A stretch of 64,000 nt of DNA, taken from positions 76,442,607-76,506,606 of the forward strand of contig CM077005.1 of the NCBI GenBank assembly GCA_039090855.1. The letters are read 5' to 3'. A program made the translations under genes and the position numbers. The notes below the pieces were generated by a model. The model saw only the letters and a list, made by a program, of their open reading frames with translations. It made no database searches and was not told the DNA's origin. The DNA is from Macrothele yani. Taxonomy: Eukaryota; Arthropoda; Arachnida; Araneae; Macrothelidae. Of the stretch, positions 33,249 to 41,425 are shown piece after piece; positions within the stretch are counted from its first letter, which is position 1, and every line of letters begins with the position of its first letter.

Positions 33249-34791
33249 CACTGGCGTGCAAAAATTAAGGACGAGACGGTTTTTCGAATGTGACGTCGTG
33301 CAGAAGTGCTTCACGTCGACTCAAATCACACCATAAGATCCCCAAGATGTAAGAAAATGGGAGAAGTGAGCAAAACCGTCCAAACAAGGAATCCAAAAGA
33401 ATACAAAGACACTTTATTGAAAAGGTAGCTTCGAGCACAACTGCACAGAAGACAGAAATGTCCATGTGACAGGCGGCTGCCAAGAAAAATCCAGTCTTTA
33501 GTAGGGGACATGATCACCCCTGACGGCGTTGCAGGATTTACAACATCTGCCCATGCTGAGGACGAGGTTGTCAAGGAGCTGTTGAGGCATCGCGGCCTAT
33601 TCCTCTTGTAGCGCCAATCGCAGCTGCGGAATCGTTGCTGGCGGTTGGAGACGTGCTGCCAAGCGTATCCCGAGAAGGTCCCACACGTGTTCCATTGGAT
33701 TTAGGTCCGGGGACCTTGCGGGTTAGTCCATGCATTCAATATCTTCACTCTCCAACAGCTCTGCGACAGCCAATGTACGATGAGGTGTAGCGTTGTCATC
33801 CATGAAGAGGAACTCAGGACCCACAGCACCTCTAAACAGACGCACGTGAGGCAGGAGAACCTCGGTACAATAGCGGACACCAATGACTGAACCTCCTTGG
33901 AAGATGTGGAGGTCAGTACGGCTACCAAGCATGATACCGCCACAAACGAGAACTTCGCCACCTCTAAACCTGTCCCTGTCGATGATGTTGGTGGTGTGAT
34001 TGCATGTTCCCTGCTGTCTCCAGATGTGTATAAGTCTAGAATCGCTCGTCAGAATAAATCGGCTCTCATCCGTAAAGAGAACTCGACCCCACTGCTGATG
34101 TGTCCAGTTCTTTCGTTCCTGGCACCATAAAAACGGCCGACACCGATGAGCAGGCGTTAATGGCACACAACGTACTGGTCGTCGTGCAAATAGACCACCT
34201 TTGTGAAGCCTCCTGGCCACGGTAAAACGCGATGACGGACGTCCAGTGGTCTGTTGCATGTGCCTTGCGATTTCTCCCGCTGTCTGCAGTCTGTCTCTTC
34301 TCGCCTGTAGGTCGTCCGTCGCCGCGGTTGCTCGTGAACGACCACTGCTAAATTCTCGGATAGCTGTTCCTGCTGTTTGAAATGCTCTCCAAGCTCGTGA
34401 AACGATGTTGTGAGCGATCCTGAACTCCTCGGCTACACTAGTCACACTTCGACCTTCTTCGAACTTTCCAATGACGCGACCTCAGGTAATGTTATCTAGA
34501 TGTCGTCTACTGGATTGCCTGTTGGCCATATCAGACGGTGGCCGCAACTCGACGTCATTCAAACCGGTGTACAGCGTGCAATAACTTTCATCGAATTGCT
34601 GAGCGTACACCCCCGTGTGCTTTATACCCTTCCGATACTCCCCTTCCCCTATATGTCATGCTGCATAAATGCGCATGCCCTACCTTACCGGACCCTAGTC
34701 TATCTGCTGAGTGGTATTTAGGTCCGTTATGCTGCTCGTTCCGCTGTTATGCTAATTTCTCCTCTTCGTTCTTAATTTTTTCACACCAGTG
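33249..34791 (-). mobile_element. Tc1-like element family T1, copy 2
   Basis: Ends CACTGGCGTGCAAAAATTAA (33249) and its complement CACACCAGTG (34791), flanked by TA (33247-33248 and 34792-34793). It splits the Helitron helicase C-terminus between HGKL and LPDSEKIFTKK. Confidence 0.9.
33597..34529 (-). pseudogene. Tc1-like transposase (T1), near-complete but broken
   Basis: Starts at the ATG at 34529 (minus). The long open part (34445-33723, 240 aa) covers the HTH (SVAEEFRIAHNIVSRAWRAF), RVLFTDESRFIL with the first Asp, GGEVLVCGGIM, and FLFMDDNATPHRT with the second Asp. A Trp codon has become TAG just before PARSPDLNPMEHVW, which holds the Glu. The tail ends at about 33597. Compared with copy 1 at 3.5 kb it is better preserved; repairing a single stop would extend the main frame, but an early frame change separates the start. 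Confidence 0.85.
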
Positions 34792-34793
34792 TA

Positions 34794-35253
34794 GTTTTCC
34801 ATGTTCTGGCACATTGTCTACTTTAACTGTGACATCATCAAACCGTCGAACACTTGACAATGCAGCATGAAGTTGTCCATGGCTAAACACTGGTTCAGGA
34901 AGATAGATACCTACTTTCTCCAGTGTTTGACCTTGAGACTTATTAATGGTCATAGCAAAGGCGAGTTTTACAAGTAATTGTCGTCGTGTCTTAATGTGAA
35001 TGGGAGGTCTATATCAGTAGGTGCGAGGTCATATCTCTGAATAAAAACAGTTTTACCACATGCTGAGGCTGTGAGAACTTCTGCAATGATCAAATTGGGT
35101 TTTTGTTCTTTAATTATATCAGTCTTGTTCCATTGCATAAACCTCGTTGTGTATTGAGGTTCCTCAGGAGCATGATAATAGCTCCCATCTCCAACTTCAG
35201 TCTGTGAAGTGGCATTCCTAGTGGAGTTTGCTCAACCAAAAACTCTATAGGAT
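34794..35253 (-). pseudogene. Helitron helicase, motifs V-VI
   Basis: The minus strand reads NPIEFLVEQTPLGMPLHRLK, then GAIIMLLRNLNTQRGLCNGT, two frame changes, and LLVKLAFAMTINKSQGQTLE with VFSHGQLHAALSSVRRFDDV. These are the late Pif1-type motifs (GAIIMLLRN, NKSQGQTL, and LYVALSRV, here LHAALSSV). Two frameshifts between about 34970 and 35110 inactivate it. Confidence 0.85.
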
Positions 35254-35438
35254 TAATTAATACAGACATTGACGTGGACTAGGAACATCAAACACAGGTC
35301 ATCGCTCTTTCCTTGTTTTTAAGTGAGTCACGGAAAAATTCTCATTGGCCGTCACGGTTCGATTCCCGGTGACGGCCAATGAGAATTTTTCCGTAACTCA
35401 CTCATAAACGTGGAAAGAGCGATGACCTGTGTTTGATG
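35254..35438. mobile_element. Foldback SINE with B box in the loop
   Basis: A 185-bp insertion flanked by identical 12-bp repeats ACTCTATAGGAT (35242-35253 and 35439-35450). Most of it is one long palindrome: CATCAAACACAGGTCATCGC...CACGGAAAAATTCTCATTGG pairs with the complementary right half. At the apex is GGTTCGATTCCC, an exact tRNA B box. The outer left segment TTGACGTGGACTAGGAACATC is shared with 61460. It interrupts the Helitron helicase between HYYPIES and NPIEFL. Confidence 0.8.
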
Positions 35439-36062
35439 ACTCTATAGGATAATAATGTTCAGCATTTTCTTTGCCATCGGCATCAATTGAATCAGAGCTT
35501 ATGTATGTGCTTGCTGTCCCCACTAAGAGATTATGAACATTCTCATTTAATTTATCAACATCAGAGTTTTTGGGACACGGAATGGATTTCTGTGCGAATG
35601 TTTTAAAATCAGAAATTTTCAAGTTCTCATCAAATATTTTTTTGGCTATATCACCATCATATAAAATATGTGTAGGTATCTCTTTCATTTCCTCTGGTAG
35701 GCTATCAGCTGTTTCAAGGGCACCATCACCAAGTCGTAAAAGCCATTCACTGAATTGTGAATCAACAAATCGAACATTACTTTTGAGTCTTAAAATCTCA
35801 AACTTCTTGCATATTTGGTTGAATTTTAATCTGGTTTCGAGCATTTTAATTTTGTCATCATGTTTGACAACAGGGAGAGTTTGTCTATTGTCTCCTACAA
35901 GTAAAAAACCTTTGCCACCAAAAGGTTTCTGTTTTATCATAATATCTTTCAGTATTCGGTCAACTGCAAGTAAAGCAGTACCGATGGCCATTGTAGCTTC
36001 TTCCCAAATAACGGCTTTGGCCGATCGAATGATTTCGGCGTCGATAGAATTAATCTTTATAT
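35439..36062 (-). pseudogene. Helitron helicase, motifs II-III
   Basis: Begins KINSIDAEIIRSAKAVIWEE (Walker B, WEEA in place of the commoner DEA/DEIS), then KPFGGKGFLLVGDNRQTLPV (motif III, usually GDFRQ) and LKSNVRFVDSQFSEWLLRLG. Open for about 200 codons. The left side is cut by the foldback SINE. On the right the sequence before KINSID lies 8.6 kb away at 44663, across the composite insertion. Confidence 0.9.
36052..36062. repeat. Target duplication of SINE insertion, left copy
   Basis: AATCTTTATAT, identical to 44652-44662. It marks both edges of the 8.6-kb composite that splits the Helitron. Confidence 0.85.
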
Positions 36063-36063
36063 A

Positions 36064-37278
36064 CACTAAAGAGCAATTGAATTAGAGATAGCTGTCGTTA
36101 TGCAAATGTAGCGCTGTGAGCGGCCCTGTAAACGGAAACGACATGACGTATGCAGCGATCCGACAATATAAGGAGTGATGCGACGGTAATCAGTAAGAGT
36201 CGGGAGCAGTATGGGTAAGACGAATGATCTAAGCGCATTTGATCGTGGGCAAATTGTCGGGGCCAGACAAATGGGTAACTCCATTATAGGCGTCGTGCAG
36301 GCACTGGGATTTTCACGAGCCACTGTGTCACGGGTGCACCGTGAGTACATCGAATCCAGTAAAATCATCCTTGCAAGGGCCAACTGCCGTGGACAACAGC
36401 GTGTGGATGAGCGGGGTCATCGTCGGCTAGCTCGCATTGTAACAGCGGATAAAACGGCCACAGTGCAAGAAATCACTCGGAAATTAACGCTATTGCAGAA
36501 AAAGGTGTAAGCAGTCACACCATCCAGAACCATTTCCTCCCTATGGGGTACAGAAGCCATCGTCCTAATAGGGTACGGCTGCTGACCGCACATCACAGGG
36601 TGCAAAGATTAGCACGGGCGAGGGAACATCGCCACTGGACCCTAGACATGTGGAAACATGTTGCCTGGACTGATGAGTCGAGATTCACGTTGGTACATGC
36701 TGATGGCAGGATATGAGTACTGCGCAAACCACATGAAGTGATGGATCCTTCTGGCCAGCAGGGTACTCTTCAAGCTGGTGGGGGTGGCATTCTCGTCTGG
36801 GGGCTGTTTACGTGGACTGAAGTGGGACCCCTTGTACGTGTGATATCGTCCCTCACAGGTCAACGTTACCGGGATATCCTGGACGACCATTTGCTCCCGT
36901 TTGTGCGTCTTCAACATCCCACTGGGGACCTCATCCTGCAACAAGACAATGCACCGTGCCATCGGTCCCGAATTGTATCCGAATGGTTGGATGAACACTC
37001 CATCGACGTGACCTCGCTTTTTTGGACAGCTAGATCACCTGGCCTAAATCCCATCGAACACATCTGGGATGCCATCGAGAGAGATGTTCGAGACTCTGAT
37101 GCCCTCCATCAAATCTTAGTGAATTGTGGGAGCTTGTTCAGGGATCGTGGATCCGTATGGCTTCCCAACGTTTCCGGTGTCTTGTCGAGTCCATGCCGAG
37201 ACGAATCCCCGCAGTCATCAGGCCGAAAGGTGGTGCTACACGTTACTAAACAGGTATCTCTAAATCAATTGCTCTTCA

Positions 37279-37279
<1 letters not shown>
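36064..37279 (+). mobile_element. Tc1-like element, 1216 bp, inside an (AT)n tract
   Basis: Inverted ends CACTAAAGAGCAATTGAATT and the complement of CTGAAGAGCAATTGATTTAG, bounded by TA. It sits at the left edge of an (AT)n tract that continues at 37280. Confidence 0.85.
36211..37250 (+). pseudogene. Tc1-like transposase, triad kept, frame broken
   Basis: The ATG at 36211 starts MGKTNDLSAFDRGQIVGARQ, followed by an HTH (GFSRATVSRVHREY). A frameshift near 36500 ends the first ORF. The other frame continues with AREHRHWTLDMWKHVAWTDE (first Asp), a TGA after ADGRI (about 36715), and from 36738 GGGGILVWGLFTWTEVGPLV, LILQQDNAPCHRSR (second Asp) and PGLNPIEHIWDAIERDV (Glu). All three acidic residues survive, so two lesions mainly block expression of an intact protein. 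Confidence 0.85.

Positions 37280-37313
<34 letters not shown>
37280..37313 (+). repeat. (AT)n tract, left of LINE fragment
   Basis: Pure TA dinucleotides followed by a (TCA)n run that is the complement of the LINE 3' end. Confidence 0.9.
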
Positions 37314-37316
<3 letters not shown>

Positions 37317-37800
37317 TCATCATCATCATCATTGTCAACCATTATCAATCCACTGCTGGACGAAGGTCTCCCCAAGTTTCCTCCACAACGGTCTGTCTTG
37401 TGCCAGTCTCCTCCATGTCACTCCCGCATATTTACGAATTTCATCCACCCATCTCCCATGTGGTCTTTTTCTGGGTCTTTTCCTGTCCCTTGGAATCCAA
37501 TCTAAAATTTCGGCTGTCCATCTATGGTCTGTCCTTCTGGCAGTATGTCCAGCCCATTGCCATTTCAGGGATTTAACTCTGATCATGATGTCTTCCACTC
37601 TCGTCATTTTTCGGATCCACGAGTTCCTCTTCTTATCTCTCCTGGTTATACCAAGCATGCACCTCTCCATGCTTCTTTGAGTTGTTTGCAGCCTTTGTAT
37701 GTCTCTTTTAGTTAAGGTCCACGTCTCTGCACCATACGTAAGCACTGGAAGGATGCATTGATCAAACACTTTTCTTTTAAGACATAATGGCATATTGCTC

Positions 37801-37806
<6 letters not shown>
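37314..37806 (-). mobile_element. RTE LINE, 3' fragment (5'-truncated)
   Basis: Minus-strand copy of the last ~490 bp of the LINE at 41218-44398. The ORF reads MPLCLKRKVFDQCILPVLTY and continues through TRVEDIMIRVKSLKWQWAGH to VQQWIDNG. The truncation falls at the sequence equal to about 43917 of the full copy. (AT)n flanks both sides. Confidence 0.9.

Positions 37807-37838
<32 letters not shown>
37807..37838 (+). repeat. (AT)n tract between two LINE copies
   Basis: Pure AT dinucleotides between the truncated inverted LINE piece and the 5' end (GGATATAAGG) of the next copy. Confidence 0.9.
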
Positions 37839-37840
<2 letters not shown>

Positions 37841-40800
37841 ATATAAGGTCAGGTGATGCGTAACATCACAGCCTCTCCTTGACAAATGTCAACCCCGCCT
37901 TCTCGTGGTGCATCCTGTTCCCACTAAAGGGGCTCTGACGACCGCCAATAGCGGTATAACTATACCATCGGGATTAGAGGAAATGCTATCCCACACTCAC
38001 CAACCCGCTTGGCCAGCGTGGTGAGTTATGGCCAAACACCTCCAAAATGACTCTACAAATTAAATCTTGGCCCTCAGTCTCCGGCAGCTGGAATGTACTT
38101 GGCCAAGGTAGCGGCCAGCGCAACATGAAGGCAGAGGGTGCTAAGAATCCCCGGAGGACCGGCATAGGCTGCCATCTGATGCTGACCTTGGCTACGTATA
38201 ATGGACGCTCCCTATCTTCTGATTCAAGGCTTCTTGAATTGGAAGAGGAACTACAAAGGATCAAGTGGGACATCGTCGGGCTAAGTGAGGTAAGGAGAAA
38301 AGGAGAAGATCCCATTGAACTGAAAAGTGGACATCTCTTCTACTATCGTGGGACTGATACTGGCAGAACTAGTGGTGTTGGATTTGTAATAAACAAGAAA
38401 CTGAAGGATAAAGTTGTAGAAGTTGAAAGTTCCTCTGACAGAGCTGCACGACTCGTTATCCAACTCTCGAGAAGATACCAGGCTCAGATTATTCAAACTT
38501 ATGCACCCACCACAAGTCATCTGAAGAAGAAATTAAAGAATTTTATGAGGAAATTCGTCATCTAAATAATAAAGGTAAGCAGCACTTGAAGATAATTATG
38601 GGAGATTTCAATGCGAAAATAGGACAACGGCAACAGAATGAAACTTTAGTAGGTAAATTCGGTCACGGCAACAGAAATCAGCGTGGAAATACTCTCGTTG
38701 AGTTTGCAGAGGCAGAAGGATTTTTCATCTTGAACTCCTTTTTCAAGAAAAAGCCACACAGGAAATGGACATGGAGACATCCAATTGGGACGACATGTGA
38801 AATTGATTTTATTATTAAGACTGCAGTGTGCTGAACAAGTTCAACACAGGTAGTGACCATAGATTGGTGAGATGTAAGATGCACCTCAACACTAATCTCG
38901 AACGTGGCAAGCTCATAAGGCAAGCAAAATGTATTGACATAACCAACCTTAAAAAACACCATAATGCCTTCAAGTTGGAATTGAAGAACAGATTCTCTGC
39001 TTTAGAAGGTCTAACATCGGAAGAAGTGGATATTTCTGAAGTTAACAGAAAAGTAACCAAAGCTCTTATGGAAAAAGGAACAAAATTAGCTGGGTCTAAG
39101 AACAAGTTGCATGTGAACACATTATCAAGAAAAACCAAAATGTTGATGCAAAAAAGAAGAGCGATGAGGACAACTAAAGAAGATGTGACTTCCAAAGTGG
39201 AATATATAGAGCTATGCAAGACAGTACAAAAAGTATCACTGAAGGCGTAAGGAAATTCAACTGCGAGCTAGTGAGGAAAGCAATTAAAAACAACTAAAGC
39301 CTAAAGATAGCAAAGGCACTGAGAAAAGAAGATGGTTCTGTAACAAGAAATAGAGGCGAAATTTTGACAAGAGTGAAAGGTTTCTACTCCAAATTATATG
39401 AAAGGGATGACACCTGTACTCCAGACATCATGAAAGGTACCAGTACCAGAGTTCTTCCAGTCCTCCCAGCAGAAGTTGCACATGCAATCAAGAACATAAA
39501 GCGGGGGAAAGCTCCAGGAGAAGATGGAATTACTGTAGACATCATACAAGAAGCAAGTGGAGAAGATGGAATTACTGTAGACATCATACAAGAAGCAAGT
39601 GGAGAAATCGAAACAGTACTCGCCCAAATTTGCACTCGATGGCTTAATGAAGGGAAGATTTTTGAGGATTGGAACAACGCTACAATGATCCTGCTACATA
39701 AAAAAAGGGACATTGAGGATCTCAGGAACTACAGACCTATCAGCCTCCTATCAGTGGTTTATAAAATCTTTACTAAAGTCAGAAGCAAGTGGAGAAATCG
39801 AAATAGTACTCGCCCAAATTTTCACTCGATGCCTTAATGAAGGGAAGATTCCTGAGGATTGGAACAACGCTACAATGATCCTGCTACATACAAAAGGGGA
39901 CATTAAGGATCTCAGGACCTACAGACCTATCAGTCTCCTATCAGTGGTTTATAAAATCTTCACTAAAGTTCTTTCACACCGCTTGAAGGTAACACTGGAC
40001 ATGGCCCAACCGAAAGAACAAGCTGGATTCAGGAATGTCTACAGCACAATATATCATATCCACGTACTGAGAGAACTAATTGAAAGAGCGAGGGAATATG
40101 AACTTTTATTGTGCATGGCTTTTATCGATTATGAAAAAGCCTTTGATTCGGTGAAACCATCAGCAGTTACAATGGCTCTGAAATCCTGCGGTATTGAAGA
40201 TGCATACATTAATATTATTAATAACATTTATGAAAATGCAAGTGCAAAGAATCGGCTGTTTGAAAATACAACACACATACAAATTTGAAAGGGAGTGAGA
40301 CAAGGTGACACCATATCTCCGAAGCTCTTTAAAACCACATTGGAAAATGTCTTTCAATCACTGAACTGGAAAAAAAAAGGGATAAAGATTAATGAAGATT
40401 ATCTAACCCACCTTCGTTTTGCTGATGACGTAGTCATTTTTGCAACTACCCCACCAGAGCTGCAGAGTATGATCCAGGAACTTGCTGACAAGAGTAAAGA
40501 TGTGGGATTAAAAATGAACTTTCAGAAGACAAAAGTGATGTTCAATGCTTTTACAAGAAATGAAGATTTATCGATTGATGGAGAAAAACTGGAGATAACA
40601 GATACGTATGTTTATCTTGGACAGCAGATATCAAGTGAGGGTCACGTTGATGAAGAAATTAATCGGCGTACAAAACTTGCCTGGAGAGCTTTTGGAAGAA
40701 ACAGAATAATTTTCAAGAGCAATATGCCATTATGTCTTAAAAGAAAAGTGTTTAATCAATGCATCCTTCCAGTGCTTACGTATGGTGCAGAGACGTGGAC

Positions 40801-41198
40801 CTTAACTAAAAAAGACGTGCAAAGGCTTCAGACAACTCAAAGAAGCATGGACAGGTGCATGCTTGGTATAACCAGGAGAGATAAGAAGAGGAACTCGTGG
40901 ATCCGAAAAATGACGAGAGTGGAAGATATCATGATCAGAGTTAAATCCCTGAAATGGCAATGGGCTGGACATACTGCCAGAAGGACAGACCATCAATGGA
41001 CAGCCGAAATTTTAGATTGGATTCCAAGGGACAGCAAGAGACCCAGCAGAAGACCACATGGGAGACGGGTAGATGAAATTCGAAAATATGCGGGAGTGAC
41101 ATGGAGGAGACTAGCACAAGACAGACCGTTGTGGAGGAAACTTGGGGAGACCTTCGTTCAGCAGTGGATTGATAATGATTGACAATGATGACGATTAT
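37839..41198 (+). mobile_element. RTE LINE copy A, full-length but broken
   Basis: Begins GGATATAAGGTCAGGTGATG, the same 5' leader as copy B, and ends in a short (GAT)-like tail followed by (AT)n at 41199. Nearly full length. Confidence 0.9.
38047..41182 (+). pseudogene. RTE endonuclease/reverse transcriptase pseudogene
   Basis: Collinear with the intact ORF of copy B but inactivated. A frameshift lies near 38525. Deletions of about 26 bp (near 38818) and about 30 bp (near 39310) remove codons. A 42-bp tandem duplication (39515-39600) repeats EDGITVDIIQEASG. A ~188-bp tandem duplication (39594-39781 and 39782-39969) repeats the start of the RT domain. A TGA lies at 40286-40288 before GVRQGDTISPK. 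The C-terminal part (40295-41182) is open and keeps FADDVVIF. Confidence 0.9.
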
Positions 41199-41216
41199 GA
41201 TATATATATATATATA
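41199..41216 (+). repeat. (AT)n tract between LINE copies A and B
   Basis: Short AT run joining the 3' end of copy A directly to the 5' end of copy B, head to tail. Confidence 0.9.
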
Positions 41217-41217
41217 G

Positions 41218-41323
41218 GGATGTAAGGTCAGGTGATGCGTAACATCACAGCCTCTCCTTGACAAATGTCAACCCCGCCTTCTCGTGGTGCATCCTGTTCC
41301 CACTAAAGGGGCTCTGACGACCG
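41218..41323 (+). ncRNA. Candidate HDV-like ribozyme at LINE 5' end
   Basis: The first bases GGATGTA (41218-41224) can pair with TGCATCC (41288-41294), a 7-bp P1 with one G-U. In between are GTGATG/CATCAC and TTGACA/TGTCAA hairpins and a GCC-TTCTCGT-GG hairpin like HDV P3/L3. After P1 comes CCC-ACTAAA-GGG (P4-like), and GTCAG just after P1 can pair with CTGAC at about 41314 (P2-like). HDV-like ribozymes are known at the 5' ends of R2 and RTE-type LINEs. Copy A has the same layout with one P1 mismatch. The fold is by eye only. Confidence 0.4.
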
Positions 41324-41425
41324 CCAATAGCGGTATAACTATACCATCGGGATTAGAGGAAATTCTATCCCACACTCACCAACCCGCTTGGCCAGCGTGG
41401 TGAGTTATGGCCAAACCCCTCCAAA

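Noticed and set aside
34794..36062. Host PIF1 helicase gene
   Set aside because: The same reading continues upstream into a Helitron Rep domain, so it belongs to the transposon.
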